Source: JAZDCZ01 sp046757925
GTDB taxonomy: Bacteria; Gemmatimonadota; Gemmatimonadetes; Gemmatimonadales; GWC2-71-9
Direction: 5' to 3'
Length of the DNA: 64,000 nucleotides
Assembly (NCBI GenBank): GCA_046757925.1
Contig: JBHHZE010000004.1
Span: 42,020-106,019 of the forward strand
Shown: positions 44,432 to 54,300 of the stretch, piece by piece
Layout: the number at the start of each line of letters is the position of its first letter
Numbering within the stretch: position 1 is the stretch's first letter
Translations under genes and position numbers: made by a program
The notes under the pieces: model-generated
The model's input: the letters and a program-made list of their open reading frames with translations, nothing else
The model's database searches: none
Told to the model about the DNA's origin: nothing

Positions 44432-45064
44432 TTACCGTGTCCCGAAGAGTCGGTCTCCCGCATCTCCCAGGCCCGGCAGAATGTATCCGTGTGAGTCGAG
44501 TTCCCGGTCCAGTGCGGCGGTATAGATATGCACGTCCGGGTGCGCTTTCGCCATCCGTTGGACGCCCTCGGGTGCTGCCACGAGACAGAGAAAAACGATC
44601 CGTTTCCCTCCCGCCTTTTTGAGTGCTGCAACCGCATCTACCGCGGAGCCGCCGGTGGCGAGCATCGGGTCCAAGACCAGCAGCGTTCTGTCGGCCTCGT
44701 CGCGTGGGATCTTGAAGTAGTAATCGATTGGCTCCAAGGTGTCGTGCTGGCGATAGATGCCGATGTGGCCCACGCGGGCACTCGGAATGAGTTGGCTTAT
44801 TGCCTCAACCATTCCGAGGCCGGCCCTGAGAATGGGCACCAGGACCAGTTTCTTTCCGGCCATGCGCTTGCCCTCTGTGCGTTCGAGAGGGGTCTCGACC
44901 TCGATCTCTTCCAAGTCGAGTGTCTTGGTGGCCTCGTATGCCATCAGCGTAGCGATCTCGTTCACCAGGGCGCGGAAGTCGCGAGTAGAAGTTCTCTTGT
45001 CGCGCAGCTTGGTGATCTTGTGCTGCACCAGAGGATGATCGACAACGGTCACGTTTTCATGCAT
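44432..45064 (-). CDS. upp: Uracil phosphoribosyltransferase
   Basis: Upp salvages uracil to UMP using PRPP. ATG 45064 gives 210 residues, close to the usual 208, with GGAG nine bases upstream; a GTG at 45091 is less likely. Motifs are VVDHPLVQHKITKLRD, GKKLVLVPILRAGLGMV, the PRPP loop LVLDPMLATGGSAVDA and GYILPGLGDAGDRLFGT. With pyrE elsewhere in the window, both salvage and de novo routes to UMP are represented. Confidence 0.95.
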   Translation of the reverse strand: MHENVTVVDHPLVQHKITKLRDKRTSTRDFRALVNEIATLMAYEATKTLDLEEIEVETPLERTEGKRMAGKKLVLVPILRAGLGMVEAISQLIPSARVGHIGIYRQHDTLEPIDYYFKIPRDEADRTLLVLDPMLATGGSAVDAVAALKKAGGKRIVFLCLVAAPEGVQRMAKAHPDVHIYTAALDRELDSHGYILPGLGDAGDRLFGTR

Positions 45065-45124
45065 ATCCGATCTCCGGTGATCGTCGGCCACGATGCCACA
45101 ATCTCGGGCTTATGTGTACCGCGT

Positions 45125-46207
45125 TCACAGTCGATCCACCAGTTCGTGGGCTGCGGCGCATCCGGAGTTCAGAGCCCGGTGCACGCCGACGCCGTCAACT
45201 CCCGAGCCGGCCAACTCGATGGTCCCGAGTTCCCGGACTCGGCCCGACACGTCTGACATTTGCTCTCCGAGTTTGTCATCGACGTTATAGATGGCATCCG
45301 GCCAGCGCGAGACCCAGCCCCGTGTGGGCGGCCCCGCGATCTCGAGGGGACATCGGAGTTCCGCTGTAGCTCGATCTATCCACTCGGTGTCATTGCCCCC
45401 GATGGGGAAATCCGTTCCGGGCCGGTAAAACGCTCGGAGCAGCACGTGGTCCACGGGGCACCGGCCGGGGAACTTGGACGACGTGAACGTGCATGCCTTG
45501 AACCCTTGCGCGGCGCGCGCGGCGCAAGGCACCACGTATCCACTGGCGTCGAGCGGGTGTCCGACTCGGATTCGGGGAAATGCGAGCGAGACCGCGACGC
45601 TGGAGAGCGCAGGAACCCGCGGAAACATGCCGTCAAACGCCGAATCTAGGGTGTTGATGAGCTTGGCGGTGACCGGTGGCGGTGTGGCGACGACGACCGC
45701 TCGCGCGCTTGCGATTTCGCCGTGGCTTGAGCAAATGCTCCAACCGTCGCCCTGCCGTGCAATCCGCGTGACACTCATTCCCAGCTCGACGTTCCCCGGG
45801 CCAAGTTGACACACGAGTCTCTCGTTCAGCTCGGCCATCCCCGTCTTGAAGGCCACGACCCCCTTGCCCCTCAGAGATCTGTCGCCTCCCAGGCCGAGCA
45901 TGGCCGCAGCCGCGCCCTTTGGCAGAGGTGTAAGTTTTTGTCCTTCAAGGGCTAAAGAAGGAAGATCGGATTGACTGACCAGTCGGTCAGTAAGATCGAT
46001 TGTGGCCAGGAACTCGCGCATTGCCGGATCGAGCGTCACCACCGAATCGGCGCCCAATTCCACCACGTAGGCACCGTTGCGCACGGTATCGATCTGGCCT
46101 CCGATCCGGTCCGTCGCCTCGTAGAGGGTCACTGACAAGCCGTGCCGGCGGAGTTCGCTGCCAGCGGCGAGCCCGGCCAAGCCGCCGCCGATTACCGCTA
46201 CGTCCAT
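45125..46207 (-). CDS. hemY: HemY-like coproporphyrinogen/protoporphyrinogen oxidase, internally shortened
   Basis: The 360-residue flavoprotein starts MDVAVIGGGLAGLAAGSELR (FAD-binding), with YEATDRIGGQIDTV and VELGADSV matching HemY. The C-terminal FAD-binding end is IELAGSGVDGVGVHRALNSG. HemY proteins are normally about 460-480 residues. Here the sequence passes from LPKGAAA straight to the FxGDRSLRGKG-like and FKTGMAELNE segments, so about 95 residues are missing: most of the membrane/substrate-binding domain. The frame is open and uninterrupted. It sits 24 bases after the HemQ-Rieske gene, supporting a role in coproporphyrin-dependent haem synthesis. Confidence 0.82.
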   Translation of the reverse strand: MDVAVIGGGLAGLAAGSELRRHGLSVTLYEATDRIGGQIDTVRNGAYVVELGADSVVTLDPAMREFLATIDLTDRLVSQSDLPSLALEGQKLTPLPKGAAAAMLGLGGDRSLRGKGVVAFKTGMAELNERLVCQLGPGNVELGMSVTRIARQGDGWSICSSHGEIASARAVVVATPPPVTAKLINTLDSAFDGMFPRVPALSSVAVSLAFPRIRVGHPLDASGYVVPCAARAAQGFKACTFTSSKFPGRCPVDHVLLRAFYRPGTDFPIGGNDTEWIDRATAELRCPLEIAGPPTRGWVSRWPDAIYNVDDKLGEQMSDVSGRVRELGTIELAGSGVDGVGVHRALNSGCAAAHELVDRL

Positions 46208-46231
46208 CCCGGTCTTCCCGAGTGATGGCCG

Positions 46232-47269
46232 TTATCCGACAAGAATCTCGTCCCCCCTTACTTCCACGTCGTAGGTCTTGATGGGGACCTTGACCGGTGA
46301 CGCCACCGGCTTGCCGGTTGCGATCTCGAACTCGCCGCCATGCCAGGGGCAGCGGAGGATGCAGGTTGCGGGGTCCACGCGGCCCTCGGAGAGCGATGCA
46401 CGGCCGTGGGTACAGCGGTCGTTGACCGCGTAGACCTTGCCGTTCACGTTGAACAGCGCGATCGCTTCCGAGCCCAGGTAGACGCGTTTGCTCGTTCCCG
46501 GCCCCACCTCGGATACCCTTGCCACCACCGTCATCCCGCCCGAGGTACCGTGGGCTTGCCGGGGTCGGGCGGTCATGCTGGACCCGCCCAGGGCGTCCAG
46601 CATGTCCCACAGCGACATCTGGATCCCGGTGAACACGGGTGTGTCCCTCTCCGTGTAACGCGACGCGACGCTCGAGCGCAGCTCCATTACCAGGTCTAGG
46701 AATTCTGCCGGGTCGTCGCCCTCGAACGCCACGATGAATTCCTGATCGTCAAGTCCGAACGAGTAGGTGGTGTTGAGTCGCACGTCGGGGTACTTGCGTC
46801 CGATGGTTACGTGTTCGGTCATAGCATCTTGTCGTTCCTCGAACGACAGGCTCCACCAGCCCCGCGTTTTGACGAACGGGTAGACGAACAGATACTTGTT
46901 GTCCGCCGGGCGGACTACGCTGCGGTCTTCGCCTGCGGAATTGTCGGGGAACTCGTAGATCGACTTCTTGGTCATCCCCATGTAACTGTACGCGACCCGG
47001 AGATAGCCGCCCAGTGCGGTGGAGAACACCGCGGTTTCCAGCGCTTGCAACGTTTCCAGCGTCTCGGCCGCGTGCCACAGCAGGATGTCGCAGTCCCCGC
47101 GGGTACCCATCGTGCTGTATGTGCGAAGTAGGAGCTTTTGGTGAAAGCCGTTGAGTGTCGCTCCGAACTGTTCTTTGTGTTTTATCTGGGTTTGGGCGTC
47201 GAGCCGGCGCCATGCCGGATCGACCTGCAAGAAGAGGAATCTCACGAGCTGTCTTCGTTCGCCTGTCAC
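46232..47269 (-). CDS. hemQ: HemQ coproheme decarboxylase fused to a Rieske domain
   Basis: The N-terminal 240 residues are a HemQ (chlorite dismutase-family) domain: VRFLFLQVDPAWRRL, the radical Tyr in YPFVKTRGWWSLSFEERQDA, the proximal His in MTEHVTIGRKYPDV, SFGLDDQEFIVAFEGD, then TERDTPVFTG. The last 100 residues are a Rieske [2Fe-2S] domain with CTHGRASL and RCPWHGGEF, all four ligands present. HemQ makes haem b from coproheme with peroxide. GTG 47269 is chosen because it leaves room for the divergent promoter and lies just before the homology; a TTG at 47383 would add 38 low-complexity residues. Confidence 0.9.
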   Translation of the reverse strand: MTGERRQLVRFLFLQVDPAWRRLDAQTQIKHKEQFGATLNGFHQKLLLRTYSTMGTRGDCDILLWHAAETLETLQALETAVFSTALGGYLRVAYSYMGMTKKSIYEFPDNSAGEDRSVVRPADNKYLFVYPFVKTRGWWSLSFEERQDAMTEHVTIGRKYPDVRLNTTYSFGLDDQEFIVAFEGDDPAEFLDLVMELRSSVASRYTERDTPVFTGIQMSLWDMLDALGGSSMTARPRQAHGTSGGMTVVARVSEVGPGTSKRVYLGSEAIALFNVNGKVYAVNDRCTHGRASLSEGRVDPATCILRCPWHGGEFEIATGKPVASPVKVPIKTYDVEVRGDEILVG

Positions 47270-47402
47270 TACTCGTCTCGCCTTTCGGATGCGGTGCTGT
47301 TGTGGTGGTCTTGCGGCCGGGTCCGGACCGACGTAGCCATTGGTGGAAGTGTGACGGGCGGTAGGGGTGGAGTCAACGGTCAACCTGCAACAGAATGACT
47401 AC

Positions 47403-47843
47403 ATGGCTCAGTCGAATCAGATACGCGTCAGCCGCGTGGTACGCTTTACGTTCGGTGGCGCGAGCCTCGCCACGCTGGTAGTGGCGCTGATCGTGACAGA
47501 CGACCCGCGGTGGTACGGGCTGTCCGGAGCGTGCGGCATCGTGTGGTGGGCGTGGGACCTCTTGGTGGAACAGGTGTTCGACCCGGCCGGCGACTGGCTG
47601 GCGCGGGCGTTGACCGGACAGCTCGACTCGAGCGCGGCGGGTACGCGCCCTACGCTGGAAGACACGATCCGGCTGCTGGAGCATCACCTGGAACACGGTG
47701 CGTCGCCCAAGGTGGAGATCAACTGCGCGATCAGGCTTGCCGAGATTTACACGACGGCCAAGCACAACCCCGAACGGGCGCGGCAGGTGATGGAGATGGT
47801 GAGGCAGCGCTATCCCGACGCGGAGGAGTTGAAGGAGCGGTAG
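47403..47843 (+). CDS. Membrane protein of unknown function
   Basis: The ATG at 47403 gives 146 residues. Two adjacent hydrophobic helices (GGASLATLVVALIV, LSGACGIVWWAWDLL) occupy residues 18-55. The cytosolic part is helical and TPR-like: TIRLLEHHLEHGASPKVEIN, then AIRLAEIYTTAKHNPERARQ and VMEMVRQRYPDAEEL. I do not recognise a family with certainty. It is divergent from the HemQ-Rieske gene and could share its promoter region. Confidence 0.7.
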   Translation: MAQSNQIRVSRVVRFTFGGASLATLVVALIVTDDPRWYGLSGACGIVWWAWDLLVEQVFDPAGDWLARALTGQLDSSAAGTRPTLEDTIRLLEHHLEHGASPKVEINCAIRLAEIYTTAKHNPERARQVMEMVRQRYPDAEELKER

Positions 47844-47857
47844 GACGTGCGGGCCCG

Positions 47858-48060
47858 TTACTCCCAAAAGCGATCCAGGAGATCCCGTACCCCTAACGCG
47901 TCCGACCATGTGTTGAGGTAAGCGCGGTCCAACGTCTCGTGATTCATGACAACTAGGCTCTCGATGTCCCGTCGCTCAACTTCCGACACCTCGTCGCCGA
48001 GGCGGTACCACCGCAACTTGGCAAGCAAGAGGGTGACATCGTGGAGGCGATTCGCTGAGC
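47858..48060 (-). pseudogene. C-terminal remnant of a nucleotidyltransferase-like gene
   Basis: In the frame ending at TAA 47860-47858 the translation reads RLHDVTLLLAKLRWYRLGDE, then VSEVERRDIESLVVMN and LDRAYLNTWSDALGV, RDLLDRFWE. This matches the C-terminal part of the small nucleotidyltransferase proteins often paired with a short helper gene: an AKLxWYR motif, SExxxRDI and LDxxYLxxW. The catalytic N-terminal two-thirds is missing and no start codon fits, so it is a decayed gene. It overlaps the 3' part of the next ORF in another frame, as if a deletion joined the two. Confidence 0.65.
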
Positions 48061-48279
48061 GATCTCTGGGCCGTACAACTGGCGAACAAATCGCTGGACG
48101 ACCGCTGCGCTCCCCAAATCACCAACGTGGCGGATCGCGCCCTGCCATGCGAGATCCCGCACAAACGCGGTGAGAGCCAGAGCTCTGGTCAACCGCTCAT
48201 GTGCGGGGACAGTCGCGATGAGTTCTAAGTAACGCGATCGTGCGGTGCTGTCATTGTCCATGACCGAGGGCCCGTTCAT
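47953..48279 (-). CDS. Short helical protein, probable partner of the decayed nucleotidyltransferase
   Basis: A 108-residue ORF from ATG 48279. The first 80 residues look like a real helical protein: RYLELIATVPAHERLTRALA, then LTAFVRDLAWQGAIRHVGDL and RFVRQLYGPEIAQRIA, a pattern I associate with short genes placed before small nucleotidyltransferases. After about residue 80 the sequence (STMSPSCLPSCGGTAS...) is read out of frame over the nucleotidyltransferase remnant, so the true C-terminus has been replaced. The start codon lies in a 22-base repeat also found at 57185-57206. Confidence 0.5.
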   Translation of the reverse strand: MNGPSVMDNDSTARSRYLELIATVPAHERLTRALALTAFVRDLAWQGAIRHVGDLGSAAVVQRFVRQLYGPEIAQRIASTMSPSCLPSCGGTASATRCRKLSDGTSRA

Positions 48280-48298
48280 GCCAAAGTGTCGCCGATCC
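48277..48298. repeat. Left copy of a 22-bp direct repeat flanking the glucan synthase gene
   Basis: The sequence CATGCCAAAGTGTCGCCGAT plus CC is identical at 57185-57206. On the minus strand both copies end in an ATG that opens a small ORF, so the repeat is a shared gene start plus upstream region. Nearby sequence is similar but diverged. Confidence 0.85.
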
Positions 48299-48388
48299 CG
48301 GAGCGCTGGTCAACTACCCTCCAAAACGTCGAGGTGTTGAAAGGGGCTTGTGAAGTGTTCAGTCCCGTCCTCGACGGCTCCCGGCCGC

Positions 48389-51300
48389 TTATCCCAGCAC
48401 CACTCGGACCAGGTGTTCCAAGCCGTCATCGGCGAGGGCAATGACCGCTTGCGGCGCAAGCGGGGTTCCGTCGAGAGTAATGCTCGATACCCCGCGACAG
48501 ACTGCATTGGGATTCTCGACCGAGATGCGATAGCTCGTATCGCCATGCCGGTAGACGACCTCGAAGCCTTTCCATTCGCGGGGGATGCATGGATCCATGC
48601 TGATATTGCAGCCCCGCTTGCGGAATCCCAGAATCGACTCCAGTCCCGCTCGGTACAGCCAACCTGCGGCTCCGGTGTACCACGTCCATCCGCCCCGTCC
48701 CACGTGGGATGGCGCGGAGTAGATATCTGCCGCGACGGCGTAGGGCTCCACCTTGTAACGCTGAGCGCTCGCACGACTGCTGGCGTGGTGAATTGGATTG
48801 AGCAGGTTGAAGAGATCGAAACTCTTGTCTCCCTCGCCTAGCCGAGCGAACGCCACGACCGTCCAAACGGCGGCATGTGTGTACTGCCCGCCGTTCTCCC
48901 GGACGCCCGGGAGGTATCCTTTGATGTAACCGGGATCCAGGGCCGTCTCGTCAAATGGAGGCGAGAAGAGCAGAATCAGCCGGTCGTCGGGGCGGACCAG
49001 CAAGCGTTCGACCGAGTCCATGGCCAGGCGGGCACGTTCTTCATCTCCTGCACCGGAAAGAACAGCCCACGATTGGGCAATCGAGTCGATCTGGCATTCG
49101 TCGTTTTGAGCCGAGCCAAGTGGCGTCCCGTCGTCGAAGAAGGCACGCCTGTACCACTCCCCATCCCATGCGTCCTTGTCCAGCGAGACGGCCAGAGACT
49201 GAGCCTTCTTACGCCAATGCGTCGCCCGTTTCTTGTCTTCACGGCGCTCGGCGACCCAAGCGAACTTGCTCAAGCACGCGTGAAGAAACCAACCCAGCCA
49301 CACGCTTTCCCCCCGACCCTCTCGGCCCACACGGTTCATCCCGTCGTTCCAGTCGCCCGCACCGATCAGAGGGAGACCGTGGCTGCCCACCTCGAGACTC
49401 AGGTCCAAGGCCCGAGCACAATGTTCGTATAGTGTCGCCCGCTCATTCGATACCTTGGGCTCGAAGTAAGATTCCTGTCGCTGGTCTGCCAGGACGGACC
49501 CCTCGAGCCACGGGATCATTTCGTCGAGCACCGACCAGTCTTCGGTAACCCTCAGATAGCGGACCACCGCATACGGCAACCACAGGCGGTCGTCGGAAAT
49601 GCGCGTGCGTACGCCGCGCCCCGTCGGTGGATGCCACCAATGCTGCACGTCTCCTTGGGGGAACTGTCGTGCGGCCGCCCGTAGAATGTGCTCACGTGCG
49701 ATATCGGGCCGCGCGACCAACAGAGCCAGGACATCCTGCAACTGGTCGCGGAACCCATACGCCCCGCTCGACTGGTAAAACGCCGAGCGGGCCCAGATGC
49801 GGCAGGAGAGGGTCTGATAGAGTAACCAGCGATTGATCATCACGTCCATCGATGAGTCCGGCGTCTTAACCTGCACCGTCCCGAGCGTCGCGTCCCAATA
49901 CTCTTGGACTTCACGGAGCAGCGCGTCGCAATTCTCCCGGCGATAGCGTTCGACAAGCGTTCGTGCCTGCTCGGGACTCTGTCCCTCTCCGAGCAGAAAC
50001 AGCACCTCGGCATGCTCGCCCGGCTCGAGTTCCACCTCGGTCTTGAGAGCGGCGCAGGGATCTAAACCCGCTCCCGTGTTGCCCGAAAACTCATCGCCCC
50101 GTTCGAGTGACGCGGGGTGGTCGAGGCTGGCATTGCGGCCCAGGAACTCGAGACGGTCGGCGGTCCAAGACGTCTGGCGCCCGCTCAGGTCGGCGAACGC
50201 GACCCGACTCGCAAACTCACCGTTCCAGGCGTTGCGTGCGAACAGGGCCCCCGTCGCGGGCTCGATTTCGGTTACGACGTAAGGCGCCGAGTTGCTGCGC
50301 GCGACCCCCAACACCCACTCCACATAGGCCGTGATGGAAAGTCGCCGTGTGTGGCTGGACCGGTTAATCAGAGTGAGACGCGAGATCTTGATGGGATCGT
50401 GGGGCGGGACGAACTGGAGGAGATCCAGTGCGATGCCGTGCGACGTGTGCTCGAAGCGGCTGTAGCCCTGACCGTGCCGAATGACGTAGGGGGCGGAGTC
50501 TTCGCGGATTGGAAGACATGTGGGTCCCCAGATGAGTCCGCTGTCTAGGTCCCGAACGTAGAACGCTTCGCCCGGCATGTCGCTCACGGGATCGTTCGAC
50601 CAGGGCGTCAGCTTGTTCTCCCGGCTGTTGACGGACCAGGCATAGCCGGAGCCGGACTCGGAGACCTGGAACCCGAACTCCGGATTCGCGACCACGTTGA
50701 TCCACGGCGCCGGTGTCCACTGACCCTGGCCCAAGACGGTAACGTATTCGCGTCCGTCCTCGGTGAATCCTCCCAGACCATTGAAATGTTCGAGATCGAG
50801 CGCTGGCGGAGGAACTGTCTTCCTATCATCGCGCGGCGCGCGGAGCCGTGGTGGTACCGGGCCAGGGCGCGAACGCTGCAGCCGGACCACCTGTTCGGAT
50901 AGCGTACCCCTGCCTGCCAGGATCAACACGCGCGCTGCCGCGCGCAGTAGAACCATATCCTGCGACGGTAACAGGTCCTCGCGCAGCATGAACACGGCCC
51001 CATGTTCCCCGTGTGTCCTGTCCCCAAACGCGGACTGACTGGCCCGCACCATGGCTTCGAGAGACTCCTGGAGATCCTGCGCGTAGGAGGGCCCTTTGGC
51101 ATTCAGGATTACCAGGTCGGCCGCGATTCCCTTGAGCCGCCAGTATTCGTGCGCTCTAAGGAGTTGCCGTGCGACGTTGCGCTCCTCTTCCTGCTCGATA
51201 CGCACGATCGCAATTGGCAGATCGCCGGAAATGCCGTGAGCCCAGAGTCCGGATGGACCCAGGCGGTTGGTGATCAATTCCTCCGGTGTCGTGCGCAGCG

Positions 51301-54300
51301 TGCGATCGTTGTAAAGCAGACGATTGGCTAGGCGTTGGAAAAGGTGGGCCTCGTCCTGTGTGATCCGGAGGTGGTGCAACTGGACTCGCGCGTACATCCA
51401 AGCCAGCGAGCTTTCTCGCTCGAACGTTTCCGGCTGGCGGTACTTCTCAGCCAGGTCGAGGGCGTCCTCCCGCGACGGCGCTACTAGCGTAGTGAAAACG
51501 AGCCGAGCCGTCCCCCCGGCCGGAAGCGCCACGCGATATCGCAGGCTGACTACGGGATCCAAGACCGTTCCCGCCGTGTTCGTGAGCGGCTCTCCCTCGG
51601 TGATCGCCAGCGGCGCGCGGATCGTGCGGCCCCGGCCCAAGAAGCGGGCGCGGTCGCTCTCGTATTGATAGCCACCGACCATCTTGCCTTCGATGGCGGC
51701 GACGTGGGCCAGCCACGGCTGTGGCTCGTCTGCCGAACGTGGTCGGCGTGTTGCCAGCAACGCCTGCAACCCGGGCACGAATTCGGTCTCAACAAAGAGG
51801 TTGGAGAAATCGGGGTGGGCTTCGTCTTGGCCATGCGGGGCGAGAACGACCTCCGCGTAGGACGTAAAGTCGATCTCCCGATCGCGACTCTCGAGATTGG
51901 TTACCGTCAGCTGGCGCAGTTCGGCGTCGTCTTCGGGCGAGACCACGATCTCGAGGGCTATCGACAGTGACCGATCGCGCTGCACGATCTTGGCGCGGTC
52001 TTCGGTATAGACGACGTTGTACCTGTTGACCTCGGTGCCACTCGGTTGGAAGCCCGCGGACCAGACGTCGCCCGTCTCTACGTCCCGCAAGAAGATGAAA
52101 GTACCCCAGTCATCCCGCGTAGTGTCCTCCCGCCATCGGGTGACGGCGAGGTTGCGGCATCGGCTGAACCCCGAGCCCGCAGCCGTTACCATGACCGTGT
52201 AGCGACCATTTGACAATAGATGAGTGCGCGGCGGAACGTCGTGCGGCGATTCGAACCGCCGCAACGTCGGTGGGACGAGTTCGCGAACGCGTGCTGCAAC
52301 CCGCACCTCTTCGCCCCGCGGTCGGGTTACGGCCACCGCACGTGGCGTGCGTTCCTGCAGCAGGAGCTCGGCCGCCCGGATCATCGGATGTGCGTGGAAG
52401 CGTCTTTGAGTTAGGCCGTGGTGGACAACGTTCCCCAGCGAGACGATCGTCATCCCCTGATGGTGGGCCATGTATGCCCGGACCACGGCCACCCGCTCCT
52501 TTTCGGGCAGCCTCGCCGGCGTGAAATCCAATGCCTCATACAGGCCGTAAGTGCCACGAGCTCCGGCCTCCTCGAGGCGCGCGAGATTGTCAATGACGGC
52601 CCTGGGGTCCACCATGGCAGCGAGTGCGGTGGCGTAGGGAGCGACCACTATGTCTTCGAATAGCCCGCGCTTGAGTCCCAGGCCGGGAACCCCAAAATCC
52701 GAGTATTGATAGGTGAGTTCGACATCGCGCACGTTGTAGGCCGATTCGGAAACGCCCCAGGGAACGGCCCGCTCGGCTCCATACCGGATCTGGCGTGCGA
52801 CTACGAGACGGCAGGTGAGATCCAGTAAACTGCGGGCGGGTTGCTGCATTACCAGAAGCGGCATCAGATATTCGAACATCGACCCCGACCAAGAAACGAG
52901 TGCCGCTCCACGCCCTACCGGGGTCAACGACCGGCCGAGGAGGAACCAGTGGCGTGGCGAAACATCTCCCTTCGCGATTGCCACGAAACTCGCCAGCCTC
53001 GCCTCGGAGGCGAGTAGGTCGTAACTGCTGGGGTCGAGCGTGTTGTCGGCCACACGGAAGCCGATGGAGAATAGCTTGCGCGAGGGGTCGAACAGAAAGC
53101 GGAAATCCATTGCCTGGGCCATCTGTTCGGCCTGGAGCGCGAGTGCCGCCAGACGGTGCTCTAGGGTGCTTGCCGTCGCATCCGGATCCTCGCCCATGAG
53201 CATCTCCAGATCGCGTCGGTGGCTCCTGACGGTGTCCCGGACAGCCGACGCCCACGCAAGGATCTCTGATCCGGATTCGTGCTCGCCAGCTGCCGCCAGT
53301 GTACGGGCGATATCCAGGACATTCTCCGAGCGCGTCTCCAACTGCTCCAACCGGCGGCTCCATTCAGGAAGTGTCCTCGGAGTATCCTCGAGGGCTTCCG
53401 ACATCGCTTCCAGGGCCTCCTGCACCTGCAATGCGGTAACCGTTTGGGTACGCAGGCGGAACGCCGCGTCTTTGGCCGACTCTCGAACCGGCTCGAGCGC
53501 GTCGCGGATTCCGTCCACTATCTGTGGGCCCGGGAGCGGTCGACGTGCGAGTGCGCGGCAACCTTGAGCCAACGCGATCAGATGTCCCGCGAGATTGCCG
53601 CTGTCGACGGTGGAGATGTACAGCGGATCGAGCGGACGGAGGTCCCTCGTGTTGTACCAGTTGAAGAAGTGACCGTGAAACCGCCGCAGGTCGGTCATGG
53701 TCCCCAGCGTGGCCTCAAGTCGCTGTGCCGTGTCCAGGACTCCGATCCAACCGAAGTCATGGGCCACCATGGTGCTCAGAAGGTAAAGTCCCATGTTGGT
53801 GGGAGACGTTCGGTGTGCTACGACGGGCTCGGGATCTTCCTGGAAGTTGTCTGGCGGAAGATAGTTTTCCTCGTCGTTCACAAAGGTCTCGAAGAAGCGC
53901 CAGGTCCGGCGTGCAAGGAGACGTAAAGAGCGCGTCTCTTCCGGCGAGATGCTCAGTTTTTCTGCGAGGGTCGTTGGTACGCTTATCCGCCAGGCAATGA
54001 CAGGAGACAGGGCCCAGAGGAAAACGAAGGGCGCCGCGATCGGCCAGGTTCCCGGCTTGAACAGCGTGAGAAGAGCGCCGGCTGCTGCGCTGAGTATAAC
54101 ACCCCACCGAAGGTGCCGGTAGAAAGTCGAGACATTGAGGTCGATTCCGTAGCCGGACTGGGCGGTCGCTACCCATTCGAGCAGATTCCGCTTGGTGATG
54201 TAGAGCCGGACCAGTGTGCGCACCACGGCGTCGGTCATGAGCCATGCCTGGTGTGCCAGCGTCGTGATGGCGAGTAGCAACTGCAATGACGCAACGTGAA

